Part shown: piece by piece, positions 1 through 11,432 of the stretch
Layout of the letters: every line of letters starts with the position of its first letter
Position numbering within the stretch: position 1 is the first letter of the stretch
Assembly (NCBI GenBank): GCA_014155875.1
Contig: JACEFZ010028318.1
Span: forward strand, 266,001 to 330,000
From: Cepaea nemoralis
Lineage: Eukaryota > Mollusca > Gastropoda > Stylommatophora > Helicidae
DNA: 64,000 bases
Direction of reading: 5' to 3'
The notes under the pieces: model-generated
What the model was told of the DNA's origin: nothing
Seen by the model: only the letters and a program-made list of their open reading frames with translations
Database searches by the model: none
Position numbers and translations under genes: made by a program

Positions 1-440
1 TTCGTTTCCATGAAATAAGATATATTCTTCTGTATATCCACATTGCTGGGGCACCTATTCAACTATCTAGTTGCTTGCTCAATGGCCAGGCTGTCGCGCC
101 TCATAATAGTGTTGAATATACATAACATTTGACAATTCTCATTTTTAGACCGAGCCTAAAATGTGTTCTCTTCCCCCCCCCCCCCCCCCCCCCCCCCCCC
201 ACCCAATTATTTGGAAGTATTTCAACTTTTGACTTCGAATTTAAAGAAATATAAATCCCCGTCTCAATTATGATTCGAACACATCCAGCCAGGTCGGCAG
301 AGTAGTGTGCTAGCCACTGCTACCGTTGCTCCACCATATACTCAATACGCCTCTGGAAGTGAAACAGAATTCTTGACGTTTTCGCTTGACTCAGGCGATG
401 TTTCTTTAATGAGATTAAACACGTTGATAAAACAATAATA
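1..440. other. intergenic, no gene seen
   Basis: No coding region is recognisable. A poly-C run occupies about 172-200, and a tRNA-like minus-strand segment (listed separately) lies at 255-335. Confidence 0.5.
255..335 (-). repeat. tRNA-headed SINE-like fragment
   Basis: Read on the minus strand, this stretch has an A-box-like block (TAGCAGTGGCTAGCAC) followed about 40 bases later by a B-box-like block (GTGTTCGAATC). This is the spacing of a tRNA-derived RNA polymerase III head. It lacks a clean cloverleaf and sits in repeat-rich DNA, so a SINE remnant is more likely than a tRNA gene. Confidence 0.4.
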
Positions 441-449
441 CTTTTGCAC

Positions 450-910
450 AAATACTGCTGCAATCGTCACCAAACCCGACACCCTACATTGTGCCAACGG
501 CTTCGGGTGGAGGAGCGTAATTGTGAGAGGACAAGCCTTGCGAGGGAATGCAACCTAAAGATTAAATGTCATTGCAGGGCATTGCCTTGGTCAGCAACTG
601 GTATAGGATCGAAGCTCTGATAGACGGACAGTTAGAGCTCTGCATTGCTGATCCGACAGTCTCTGCAGCTGGTCTTGTTCCAGATGTATTGTTGTTACCT
701 TTCCTCTGGAGTAAACTAGGCAGGCCGAGAGAGGGATCAAGCTGCATGGGCAACACATGATCTCAACAATTCAGCTCAGACTTTATGCTATGAAGAGTAC
801 AACTCCATCCCGGGTTCCCGCCATGAGTTGTAGTTATTATGTCATTTTTGAAACGCAATGTTACACATAATCGTCTGTCAAGACGGCAAGATGCTAATAG
901 CATCATCATT
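450..910 (+). repeat. internally deleted LINE-derived repeat
   Basis: About 300 bases (450-760) match, in reverse orientation, the block at 35310-35670. Both share the stretches CAAACCCGACACCC, GTGCCAACGGCTTCGGG and GGCAGGCCGAGAGAGGGATCA. The end (about 870-895, CGTCTGTCAAGACGG) also matches the sequence just past the zinc-finger LINE that ends at 34432. I read it as a LINE copy that lost its middle. No intact ORF remains; the short ORFs here are not credible genes. Confidence 0.5.
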
Positions 911-1230
911 AGCACCTCCATCATCGTTATCATTTGTCTTGTTGCCTGGCATGGGCAGTCAAAGTTCTTCAAAACTTGCGAAAACCAACAGAATGCTGAC
1001 ATTTTCCCCTGCCACGATGAAAGACTGTCTTCCTCTATTTCTCTTTCGATGAATCTCCCAGCTATTCCAATGCGACTCAGTTGCTGAATTATGTTTCAAC
1101 ATTTCTCTTCTCATAACGTGACCACGTAATAAGGACGGCCTCTTTCTGATGTTTGTGATACGTTTGTGTATTAGCCTCTTTCAAACCATATGCATTGCTG
1201 ATTATGTTATCGTTCTTTTGTAAAACAACA

Positions 1231-1326
1231 CAGTTGAGTTGAGTTGAGTTGAGTTGAGCTATAACCGACACCACTGCACTTAGGAAATTCCCATACGCGT
1301 TCCGTCCCCTCGTTCAACACATCAGT
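1231..1326 (-). repeat. LINE-like 3' tail with (AACTC)n end
   Basis: On the minus strand a block resembling 14690-14760 (GAGGGGACGG...TATGGGAAT) runs into a short (AACTC)n tail at 1231-1258. The same body plus tail occurs on the plus strand at 14630-14790, and the body alone at 2890-2990. A short 5 bp tandem tail in place of poly-A is typical of RTE/CR1-like non-LTR elements; the family assignment is an inference. Confidence 0.4.
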
Positions 1327-1654
1327 GACTCAATGGATTTGTTTTTTTTTTAAAGCTTATTTACAGATATACGCAAACATTGATTCTATTTGACATGTGA
1401 CAAATTCTGATTCTCAAAAGCTAGGAAAGTAAGAAGTTAACAACACAATAGTTGTAAGTTCAGTTATTAAAATGCATTGTGATTGAACGCCATGTTGAAA
1501 TTGATTTATGTTAGAGAAAATGTTGAAACATAAGTAATCAGATAACACTGTAATAAAGTAACGCCCTGGAGACACGGCAGCGTTTGGAAAACAAACAAAC
1601 AAACAAAAAGAAGTATAATGGTAAACATGCTAGGAAGTCAGCATGACTAATTGT

Positions 1655-1815
1655 TCTCACTCTTATACTTCCGGTGTACTAATGCACAGGTAGCAGGTTC
1701 AACCCCTACACCGACCAGTTGGACTAAAATGTCGACTTCTCATCCTTAACTCAGGGACGCAAATTACAAGTTCCTCGGGAATCATAGTGGATTCACCTGA
1801 AGGCGAGGGACACTG
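1655..1815 (+). repeat. tRNA-headed SINE
   Basis: A B-box-like AGGTTCAACCCCTA sits at about 1695, preceded by the block ACTTCCGGTGTACTAATGC. The same head occurs in reverse at 59935-59990 (GGTTGAACCCGCTACC...CCGGAAGTG). About 110 bases of unrelated body follow. Dispersed copies with a pol III-type head point to a SINE. Confidence 0.45.
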
Positions 1816-1829
1816 GTAATAGGGAATTC

Positions 1830-2560
1830 ATTCAGCAGCGTGCCCTTTGCAGAACCTAGCTCCCATAACAACCTTCCGGAAAACTTCTCGATCACCAGCA
1901 AGATGTCCCGCGTCCGATACACCCATATGGAGATCATCCGCCACATCCTGCACCCATCTTCTCTTTGGCCTTCCTCTTTCCAAGCATATACCTCTCCATT
2001 ATTGTTCTCTCCAAACTTTCATGACGTTTCAAGTGACCAAAATATTTCAATTTTCTTTGTTTTATCTTCTTTAATAGCCAACTCTCTTCAATATTCAGCT
2101 CTTGAAGTATGGATGCATTTGTTCTTTTCTTTACCTAAGATATTCTTATAACCCGTCTATAACATTTATATTCAAAGGCATTTATGCGTTGTTCAGCTTG
2201 TTTAGTAAGTGTCCAGGTCTCACATGCGTATGTTGCAATGGGAAAGATGCATGCTCTCAAAAATCTGATGTTTGTAGTTCTATCTGTCCCACTGAATAAT
2301 TTATTCAGTTGGTTTAGTCTTTGAAGAGCAATTGATAGTCGTCGTTTAATTTCTTTCATTGTGTCACCATTGTTGGTAATCAATGACCCAAGATATTCGA
2401 AATTTCCTCCCACCTCCAATATTTACTCATTTACATATATTTCTTTCTCCATAGTTTTATTTGTATGCATTATCTTTGTTTTTTGCTTGGTTAAAATGCA
2501 ATGTGTTCAGTTTGTCAAAAATAAAGAACACCTTATTCTAAATACGTAAATATTAATTAT
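1830..2560 (-). pseudogene. LINE reverse transcriptase C-terminal fragment
   Basis: The minus strand encodes the C-terminal part of a non-LTR retrotransposon reverse transcriptase. The clear part (2419-2135) has the block FEYLGSLITNNGD, then CIFPIATYACETWTLT and a RRVIRIS-like end, all typical of the thumb/connection region after the YADD/FADD catalytic motif. Beyond 2135 the frame is broken, but KYFGHLKRHESLERTIMER is still readable, the usual GH(V/L)xR motif of the C-terminal domain. The 5' part with the catalytic aspartates is missing. It is a dead, 5'-truncated copy; the ORF on the opposite strand is a shadow. Confidence 0.75.
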
Positions 2561-2884
2561 TAAGAGAGGAGATTCTTGAGTATGATATCCCGACTTCTTG
2601 CATTAGAATGGAGGTGGAAGATTTAACGATGGCTGGAGAGTAGTGCAGAACGACATGACATGTGTTTGTGACGGACCTGTAAAGCATACTACAGAAAATA
2701 GAAACTGGAGTGTCTTGCAAAAGACGACATGGGTTTTCTGCACAAGGCTTGCTTGTGTGAAGAAGTGAATAGTCTGATAGAATGGCTGTTGCCTCTCCTT
2801 TAGACTTGGAGTTATAGTATGACAAGATCGATATGGTGAAGTCTCTCAACAAATTCACCGCGTAGGACAAATTGCAGGCGGGCG

Positions 2885-2990
2885 TTCATTCAGGCTGCCA
2901 CAGGTACCATCAACATAGGAACTCTTTGCTGACTATTGAGGGAGGGGATGGTGCACGTGTGGGAATGTCACGAGTGTAATGGTATTATTT
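2885..2990 (+). repeat. LINE-like 3' fragment (family of 14690-14760)
   Basis: GAGGGAGGGGATGGTGCACGTGTGGGAATGTCACGAGTG closely parallels the block at 14700-14745 and, in reverse, 1262-1315. No (AACTC)n tail follows here. A short dispersed repeat copy. Confidence 0.35.
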
Positions 2991-2999
2991 ATTAATTTC

Positions 3000-3840
3000 A
3001 CATGAATAAATTTTGACTGAAAACTAGAAACACCTTTAAATTTCAAAGTGACCGTCATTTCCCTAGCAACCAATCATGCTATGCCAGCAGACTATTTGAT
3101 AATTAGAAATGCAAAACGCGTAAATCATAAATTTGCAATATAACTGCAATTGTACCAATAATTATGAAAATAATGTGGTACACCATCTTGACTATGAGCT
3201 TTTCGTTAAAAAAAAATGAAGAACACAACCAATGCCATTAAGAATTATCGCTTAAGAATAATAGTAAAACAAAACGGTTTTTAAAATTATTACAATTTGG
3301 CTCATAAAGATCGTTTGGATAAAGTACATTTTGATAGTTGCTCGTTTCCCGTTTTCTCTCTTCTAGTATTTCTAAAAAAACAACCATCACTTTATTTACA
3401 ACGGAAGGAGGCAGCAACCGTTACTAAACTTTCGTTGTGTATAATTATAATGTTGATGATTGCTATGTACAAATCAATACATTTTTGAAGAAAGGAAAAA
3501 TACAGGAAATAAATTATTAATAAATGTTTACAATATGGAACATCCAAAAGAGACACCATCTATATTAAACACGAGTAAACTGTCACGTTCTGTAGTTGTT
3601 AACTGTACACATGAACAGAAACGTTAAATAAAAATTCTAAGAGAAGAATCTGTTGTGGAAGTTCTGTTTTATTTATGATCTCCCCTGTAAACATCATACT
3701 TTGACCAGCTCCTGAATGCATCTGACGTCACTAATCTCAAATGATGTTACCTGTGAAAAAAAAAAATGCAGACGTAAAAGACAATCACGCATGTTTAAAA
3801 ATCACAATTGATATCTCATTATTTACGTACGCGGGCGGGA
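3000..3840. other. intergenic, AT-rich
   Basis: AT-rich sequence with no recognisable coding, RNA or repeat feature apart from short A runs. Confidence 0.4.
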
Positions 3841-3845
3841 GGGCG

Positions 3846-3848
<3 letters not shown>

Positions 3849-3912
<64 letters not shown>
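3849..3912. repeat. (CA)n microsatellite
   Basis: A GCGCGC start runs into about 30 CA units. Confidence 0.95.
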
Positions 3913-3913
<1 letters not shown>

Positions 3914-4049
3914 AAGTATGTATATATTCCTAGTAATACGATGTTTCTAGATTTACCTTCTCTTGGTGGTTTATTGTTTGTAGCGCATACCATAGTTCAC
4001 CGTAGACATGTCTTTGGATCGACCCACTGTGAGGCGAATAGGAAAACGG

Positions 4050-4342
4050 AAAGAAGAGGAAAGGGAGGAGGAGGACGACGACGACCACAAAGAAGAAGAC
4101 TAAGAGAAGAAGAAAAAGGAAAAAGCCGAATATGAAGAAGGTGAAAAAAGAAGAAGAGGAAGGAAGAGGAAAAGATGATGAATAAGAAGAAACAGAAGAA
4201 AAAAGGAGAGGAGGACAACGAAGAAGAAGAAGAAGAAGAAGAAGAAGAAGAAGAAGAAGAAGAAGAAGAAGAAGAAGAAGAAAAGGGGGTTGGGAAGGGG
4301 GGGGGGCGAAGAAGAAGAGGAAGATTCGGAGAATGAGGACAA

Positions 4343-4399
<57 letters not shown>

Positions 4400-4580
4400 G
4401 TAATAATCAGGAGCAGCAGCAGCAGAAGAAGAAGAAGAAGAAGAAGAAGAAGAAGAAGAAGAAGAAGAAGAAGAAGAAGAAGAAGAAGAAGAAGAAGAAG
4501 AAGAAGAACAACAACAACAACAATAACAACAACAACAACAACAATAAGAGGAAGAGGAGAAAGAAGATGAGGGAATAAAA
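4050..4580. repeat. compound trinucleotide microsatellite (GAA, AAT, AAG, AAC)
   Basis: Successive purine-rich runs: (GAA)n at about 4220-4280, (AAT)n at 4345-4400, (AAG)n at 4423-4508 and (AAC)n to about 4548. The long homopolymeric ORFs in all frames (polyN, polyK, polyL, polyF, polyS) are by-products of the repeat and not genes. Confidence 0.9.
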
Positions 4581-5014
4581 AACAGAAGAGTGTATTAGGG
4601 TCTTTTGGTGTGTATGCTGATGAAAAATCCATAAGATCAAACCTCTCACGTGTGTTTGTATTCTTGTCAATATGACAGTTCCCACTATAAGATAATTACA
4701 TTTATCCGAGATATTGTTTTAGTCAAACCCCATTTAGACTGCGCAATACTTAGATTCAAACCCAGACGCCTGCACATGTTTTGATAGAGTCCCAAGAGAA
4801 AACGCAGGGATGGGTAATGATTACAAGAACTATTGTTGCAATCATGCTTTTAAACAATTTGACGAAAGTTCAAGGACAGGATACAGATATCCACGTATTC
4901 AAGAGGTGTGCCTGTATAAGAGAAAGATGAATGCTATGAATCTGTGTGTTGTCGCAAGCTTGATTGCGAGAAGGCTAGCACAATAGAACAATTTCGTCGA
5001 TACAAGTAATCTGA

Positions 5015-5372
5015 GAGGGGCTGAGTGGTCTCGAGGTGTGGTGTCCGCCTCGAGTTCTGGAGGTCCCAGGTTCAAGCTCTGATGAGGGCCGGGATTTTTT
5101 TCACGTGGACTTCTAGTAACAACATTTCCCCTGATCTTCGGGTAGTGAGATCGGACGCCCTAGTGTATTGTTGCGCACGTAAAACATCCCCTGGCAGTTG
5201 GAGATCGAAAAAGAGCAGCCTAATGACGCTGCCCGGGCAAAATGTCGAGTTAAAAATCTACCCAAAGTATGCACTGCTGAGAGTCTCCGGACTCAAGCTT
5301 GAGTTAGGAGTATAAAGGAGCACTTATGAGTTACACCCGTGTGCCGTGATGTTGATCCGTCGGCTAAACTGA
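5015..5372 (+). repeat. tRNA-derived SINE, near full length
   Basis: The head reads GGGCTGAGTGGTCTCGAGG, then a variable arm, then GGTCCCAGGTTCAAGCTCTG. This gives A-box and B-box in a long-variable-arm (Ser/Leu-type) tRNA layout. A body of about 280 bases follows with no poly-A. A second, truncated copy with the same head and the same TCACG.GGACTTCTAGTAA body lies at 37045-37170. The ORF across it is spurious. Confidence 0.7.
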
Positions 5373-5754
5373 ACTAAACAAGTAATCTCGACTCCTGTCA
5401 TCATCGAGTCTGCTGTGAATGAATCACCAAAACAACCCAGAAATAGACGTTAACCTTTACTAAAATAGGATCACGAGTAACAAAATGGACGTTGCGGCTA
5501 AAGCCCTTGTCGGATAAGACAAACCAAACAAACAAACATACACACGACTGCTCTTATTACTAGTCATTTTCTGGTCTCAGTAAACGACACAAACATGCAA
5601 CTGACCGCTCTCATTCTTGCGCCATCCAAAACTCGTTCAGTTCGCCACTTGACCCCTTCCTCCGCCGTATAGTGCTCTACCAAGGTGCCATCTTCCAGAG
5701 TTACTGTACACTGTGGGAGTAGAAAGTCTGTTGGTAACTGGCAATACAAACTGT

Positions 5755-6310
5755 TTACGAACATGCGAACTTGCGTTATGTGCAATAAATCTGTCTGTAA
5801 AACACTTACGTTACATGCACTATTGCTGTCTATAAACATGCTTACATCATGTGCAATAAATCTGTAAAATACTTAGACTGCATGCAAATCACGCTGTCTA
5901 TAAACATGCTTACGTTATGTGCAACAAACGTATCTATAAACATGCTTATGTTATCAGCAATAGACGCTGTCTATACAATTCTCATGTTACGCCAAATACA
6001 AACTATCTATGAATATGTTTACGTAATGTGTAATAAATCTGTCTGTGAATTACTTACGTTACATGCAATGCACGCTGTCTACAAAATGTTTACGCTACGT
6101 GCAACACAAACTGTAAACAAACATGCTTACATAACATGCAAGACGATGTGTCCATAAACATGCTTACGTTATGTGCAATACAAAACAGTCTATTACAAAC
6201 CTCAAAGTTACACACAATTCAAACTGTTTATAAACATGCAACAATAACCTGCAATTCAAGCTACCTATAAATTTGCTACCATAGCGTGCAATACAAGCTG
6301 CCTGTAAACA
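5755..6310. repeat. degenerate minisatellite, unit about 36-38 bp
   Basis: About 14 diverged units of the type CTGTCTATAAACATGCTTACGTTATGTGCAATACA. Neighbouring units differ by several substitutions, so the array is old. Encoded ORFs repeat the same short peptide and are not genes. Confidence 0.8.
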
Positions 6311-6317
6311 CGTTTAA

Positions 6318-6575
6318 GCAAAACTAGCTGCCCTCACATATGCTAATGTGTGGGTTTAATAATGCTAGCTGTCCTCACATATGCTAATATGTGTGTTTTA
6401 TAATGCTAACTGCCCGCATATATGCTCATGTGTGGGGTTTATAATGCTAGCTGTCCTCACATATGCTAATGTGTGGGTTTTATATCACTAACTGCCCGCA
6501 CAAATGCTAATGTGTGGGGTTTATAACGCCAGCTGACCGCACATATGCTAATGTGTGGGTTTTGTGATGCTAGCT
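6318..6575. repeat. minisatellite, unit about 44 bp
   Basis: Six units built on GCTAGCTGTCCTCACATATG followed by CTAATGTGTGGGTTTTATAA. Each unit carries a short inverted repeat (CACATATG.../...ATGTGTG) that could fold. It directly follows the 36-38 bp array. Confidence 0.8.
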
Positions 6576-6704
6576 CCAAAATGTGAAGACCGACACTCGA
6601 TGGACGATGCAGTCAATATCATGTTGGCCGCAGCCTTTACTCTCCAGGACATATCGTGGTACCCACTTTCGGCTTGTGAGCCCGGAGCGCAGGCCACTGA
6701 AAAC

Positions 6705-7060
6705 ATACTAACCAACCATCCATTTAACGAATCAACAAGCCAGGAAACCATCCACTCATTTAACCTTCCATTCATCCACCCATCGACCCATACATACATC
6801 CATCAATCGACGCATCTATCCAACCAATCATCCATCCATCCATCGACCCACTCATCCATCCATCCTTCGACCCATCCATCCATTCATTCATCCAACCATC
6901 CATCCATTCACGCACCTATCCATCAATGTAAGCATCCAACCAACTAACCAACCTACCAACCAATCACCCATCCACCCACCAACCAACCTATTTATCAACC
7001 AACCAACCACTCACCCACCCACATACCCACCCATCTACCGACCACCCACCAACCAACCGC
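6705..7060. repeat. degenerate (CATC)n/(CAAC)n repeat
   Basis: Imperfect tetranucleotide repeat with CATC, CCAT and CAAC variants. The overlapping ORFs rich in His, Pro, Ser and Thr are repeat artefacts. Confidence 0.8.
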
Positions 7061-7344
7061 AAACAATCACTCACTTTTGCTTGAGTCCCATCAGCACCAA
7101 CAAAGTCAAATGGCTCTCCCAGTTTGAAAAAGAATTCCGTTGATAAAGGCCCATAATCAACAAGGCACCTAGAATTAGGCATACAAAAAGAAATATATAA
7201 CAATATGTAATTTTGTTGTAACATTTAACTGTCACATATGTCGTCATTACTTATCATGTAACCATTAAAACTATAACAACACAACAATATATTGGAAACG
7301 TTTTTGCCGTTCCTATATCGCTTTGTCTCGACAGGTGCATACTA

Positions 7345-7555
7345 CAGACAAAAAGCTCAAGTGGTGACACCACTTGTCTTGCGTTCCGAAGGTTGTGGGT
7401 TCGATTCCAGGCTATGATATTCGGTTCACGAGTGCAATTTTCTTAGAGATTCCTGGCAGTCGTCGCTGGAGCTACGGAGTTCGTGCCTTGTGCAATGCTT
7501 CAGATAGGCCACCCAATGGAAAGCGACCGAGTCATATGGGATAAAATACGGTGCA
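7345..7555 (+). repeat. tRNA-derived SINE
   Basis: CTCAAGTGGTGACACCACTTG gives an A-box-like head and GTGGGTTCGATTCCAGG at about 7396-7412 a strong B-box. A body of about 140 bases follows, with CCTGGCAGTCGTCGC and GCGACCGAGTCATATGGGATAAAATACGG. The head does not match the 5015 SINE, so this is a second family. Confidence 0.55.
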
Positions 7556-7689
7556 ATGGAATTGATCTTTTTGTATTTTACACTCTTTTTATTTTTAATT
7601 CAACATATATTAAAATAGCGTCATGGATTCATTTAGTAGAAATACACAAACCACACTGTCTTGTGTTTCATTGTTACATATTAGTTTAA

Positions 7690-8020
7690 AATAGACAATA
7701 CAAAAACTGTAATAAATTATGCAATATATTGTTTGAGTCATCTTTATTTCAATTCGCAAAGAAAAAAAAACATTATCTGTTATTTCTGAAGACTACACAT
7801 GGATGAATGCTCTCTGAAGGCACAGTAATAGATGAAATAATGTATTTAAGAATATGAACGTTTGGACTGAAAAGTTGGACTGTCAAGGAGGGATGGTTGA
7901 GATAGCAAATACGACATGTTTTTAGTCAATTGTACTACTTGAACGATTACACTTTGCGACATTTGCTACAGGAGAATGGAATAAATGGGTTTGATCCGCA
8001 TGCTTGTATGTTGATTATTC

Positions 8021-8057
<37 letters not shown>

Positions 8058-8880
8058 GAGGCCAAGTTCTGCAGGGGTTTAGCCTCTAGATGGTGATCTA
8101 CAACTATCCGTCTTACCTGTCCTTATCTCCAGTTTTCTCAAGCAACAATGTGTATTCTAGAGAGGAAATCATGTTCTTTTTTTCTTCTGTCCATCCTGAA
8201 ATTGATAACAAAATATAAGAAATCACGTGACAATCGAGTGCATACATTATACCTTCTTTATATATTATAAACTATACGTTTCATACACAATAACATTTCG
8301 TTGCAGAACATCGCTCTCGTCACGGTCGGCCGAAATGATCGATCACATGCTGATATGCCTCTTTGCAGATGTGAAATTTCAGTACCGATCTTGCTTATTA
8401 CCCCTCTGGTTTCTTAAGCTGGAGAAGGGAAGGAGGGCTCTGCAGTGGAGATTGTACCTTGGTATCCGATCGACATGAGAATGTTTACAACGTTCTCATC
8501 CTGACAGTTACATACACAGTGTAGTGTGACTTTACCAACACCCTGTCAAATAAAATTTACACAAATACATAGAGGTCGTAACGATGGGTCTTGTTGACTG
8601 CCAACATTTAAAGAAGAGACATGATTGGTTGGTTCTATCGTGTAATACGCATTACACAGAAATATCAATTACCGGAGCACCCTTGAGGGTATTCAAATAA
8701 CACGAGAAATAAATTCTCAGATATCGATCGTCATTTTCGTTGTATCTGGGAAAGTAGTGCGTTCATGTTTTATTCACTGTGAATATCGGTCCCCAGTGTG
8801 TCTGTTGGCAAATTGTGTGTTACTGAAAGAGCAAAGCAGGATACTTTACTGCAGTTTAGGTGTTCTTATTTTCTCTTATA
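7690..8880. other. intergenic, with a short (CAAT)n run
   Basis: (TCAA)n/(CAAT)n occupies about 8020-8058. No gene, RNA or known repeat is otherwise recognised. Confidence 0.4.
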
Positions 8881-9510
8881 GGAGATACATCAGATGAATT
8901 TTCTTCATATAGTGGATACGTTTGATGTATTTTCTCCATATAGCAGATACATCAGATGTATTTTCTCCGTATAGGAGATACGTTTGATGTGTTTTGTCCA
9001 TATAGTAGATACGTTTGATGTATTTTGTCCATATAGTAGAAACATCAGATGTATTTTCTCCATATAGGAGATACGTTTAATGTATTTTCTCCATATAGGA
9101 GATACGTTTAATGTATTTTCTCCATATAGGAGATACGTTTAATGTATTTTCTCCATATAGGAGATATGTTTGATGTATTTTTTCCATATAGTAGATACGT
9201 TTATTGTATTTTCTCCATATAGTAGATACGTTTGATGTATTTTCTCCATATAGGAGACACGTTTGATGCATTTTCTCCATATAGGAGATACGTTTTATGT
9301 GTTTTCTCCATACAGGCGATACATCACGTGTATTTTCTTCATATAGGAGATACGTTTGATGCATTTTCTCCATAAAGGAGATACATCAGATGTATTTTCT
9401 CCATATAGGAGATATGTTTGATGTGTTTTGTCCACAAAGGAGATACGTTAGATCTATTTTCTCCATATAAGAGATACATCAGATCTATTTTCTCTATATA
9501 AGAGAAACTG
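8880..9510. repeat. minisatellite, unit about 33 bp
   Basis: About 19 units of TATTTTCTCCATATAGGAGA followed by TACGTTTGATG. Each unit contains the perfect palindrome TCTCCATATAGGAGA, give or take a base. Units alternate between a TACGTTTGATG and a TACATCAGATG form. The antisense ORF at 9077-9373 is a read-through of the repeat. Confidence 0.9.
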
Positions 9511-9702
9511 CAAATCTATTTTCCCTCCTGGAGACCTTGTCCCCCCTCAAACATTAGATAATATATTAAATATTTCCATGTCCTTTTCCTCCTGACAAAA
9601 AATATGTGTAGAGCCAGTCCGCCTCTGCATTCAGAAAGCATCAAAATGGAGTGGAAAAGGGAAAGGAAGAAATGCATTTAGTCAGGTCTGCCTATGGCAC
9701 CA

Positions 9703-10310
9703 TGCGTTGACCTCCCGTGTTGGTGTAGTTGACCTCCTGTGTCGGTGTAGTTGACCTCCTGTGTCGGTGTAGTTGACCTCCTGTGTCGGTGTAGTTGACC
9801 TCCCGTGTTGATATAGTTGACCTCCTGTGTCGGTGTATTTGACCTCTGGTGTTGGTTTAGTTGACCTCCTGTGTCGGTGTAGTTGACCTCCTGTGTCGGT
9901 GTAGTTGACATCCTGTGTTGGTGTAGTTGACCTCCTGTGTCGGTGTAGTTGACTTTCTGTGTCGGTGTAGTTGACCTCCTGTGGGTGTAGTTGACCTCCT
10001 GTGTCGGTGTAGTTGACCTCCCGTGTTGATATAGTTGACCTCCTGTGTCGGTGTAGTTGACCTCCCGTGTTGATATAGTTGACCTCCCGTGTTGATATAG
10101 TTGACCTCTTGTGTTGGTGTAGTTGACCTCCTGTGTCGGTGTAGTTGACCTCCCGTGTTGATGTAGTTGACCTCCTGTGTCGGTGTAGTTGACCTCCTGT
10201 GTCGGTGTATTTGACCTTCTGTGTCTCTACAATCGCTTGTGTTGAAGCACGATCGATGTGTGTTCATGTTTATCTCCTGTGTCGGTGTAGTTGACCTCCT
10301 GTGTCCCTAT
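9703..10310. repeat. minisatellite, unit about 22-24 bp
   Basis: About 25 units of TTGACCTCCTGTGTCGGTGTAG. Variants include GTTGATATAG and CCCGTGTTG. A short break with other sequence lies at about 10220-10270, then one more unit. ORFs on the minus strand with an NYTDTGGQLH-type repeat are spurious. Confidence 0.9.
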
Positions 10311-10389
10311 TATCGCTTGTATTGAAACAATACATACCAGTAACAATTGTCTACAATTGTCGACGTCAGTATAATCAATTTCCAAGTTT

Positions 10390-11432
10390 GTATAGAACTC
10401 TCTGAAGGTTGTATCGCATACAGAATGCAGCCATGAGGTTAATCCTGGGGTGCACAAAGGACACACCAATTATATGCATGGGTCATATCCTGGCGCTACC
10501 GACAATGGCGGATAGGCATAGGGTCCTTCAGGCCAAATGGTACCTGAAAGTTGCTGCAGCTAGGGATCACCCGCTTCATGCAGCGATGGATATAGTCAAA
10601 GGTCATAGACTAAGACGAGGCGGTCCTGGATGGCACAGGCAGAACTTTCTATATGTCAGGTGTGTGATCTAGAAACCATCAATCGTGAAAGAGAGTGGGT
10701 TGAAGTTCCGGTAGACATGACGGACTGGCACAATGTAGTAATAACACTGGGTCGTGAGTGCAGAGAATGGGCAGCGGGCCGCAATGAGTTTGAAGTGCAA
10801 CAGCCGATCCAGATTAACACTCATCAAGGAGACATAGTCATCTACACCGATGGGTCAGTGGTGAGAAACAGACGTAGTGGCTGGGGCTTTATTGCAAAGG
10901 TTAATGGGCGAGTCTTGAAAAAGGAGAGTCTGGCATATGAGACTACGACCTCCAGCATGAGAATGGAGGTGGAGGCAGTAACGCGGCATTCCGGTGGCTA
11001 GAGGAGACTACTGCAACACACGTTGCATTCATTACGGATTCAAAGAGTATGTTTAGCAAGGTGGAGAAAGGAATGTTTCGTGTGGAATGGTTCTCGTCGC
11101 TTCAGAGGTCACAGATTGTGAGAATTGTATGGATATTTTGCCCTTGCTGGTGTACGGGGGAATGAACAGGCTGATAGGCTAGCAGGGAATGCACCTCTTG
11201 GTGGTATCTTGCCTATGGACAAGGGGGAGGTGGTCGTGCGCTTGTGGGACCAGGTGGAGAAGGCGGAGGAACAGATTGAGAACCCATATGTGGAAAGAAT
11301 GAGATTGCGGGGGATCGGCAGGGGGTCTGGAAGGATCTCAAAACTGAGAGGTGTGACATATATGTCATCATCCCTCAGTCTTTTCCAGCAGACGTTGCTA
11401 GGACGCGCTACCTGAAGAATAGAGGCTATTAA
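10390..11432 (+). pseudogene. LINE 3' half with RNase H domain
   Basis: The plus strand encodes the end of a LINE ORF2. First comes a post-RT stretch (IQNAAMRLILGCTKDTP, typical of the jockey/I-like connection region), then an RNase H domain in broken frames. Its motifs are IYTDGS (about 10842), MRMEVEAV (about 10960), FITDSKSMF (about 11030) and GNEQADRLAG (about 11160). These hold the D, E, D, D positions of the catalytic set. At least three frame breaks split it (about 10660, 10995 and 11120). The ORF ends with a PADVARTRYLKNRGY-like tail at about 11430. RNase H in a LINE indicates the I/ingi/jockey-like side of the tree (family knowledge). The 5' part, including the RT palm, is absent. 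Confidence 0.8.

Noticed and set aside
255..335. Possible tRNA gene (also 5020, 7345, 33660 and 37050)
   Set aside because: A/B boxes exist but no clean cloverleaf; bodies and dispersed copies show SINEs.
9077..9373. 98-codon minus ORF with EKMHQTYLLYGENT repeats
   Set aside because: Translation of the 33 bp minisatellite.
8880..10310. Regular short repeats that might be taken for a CRISPR array
   Set aside because: Units are head to tail with no unique spacers, and the setting is eukaryotic.
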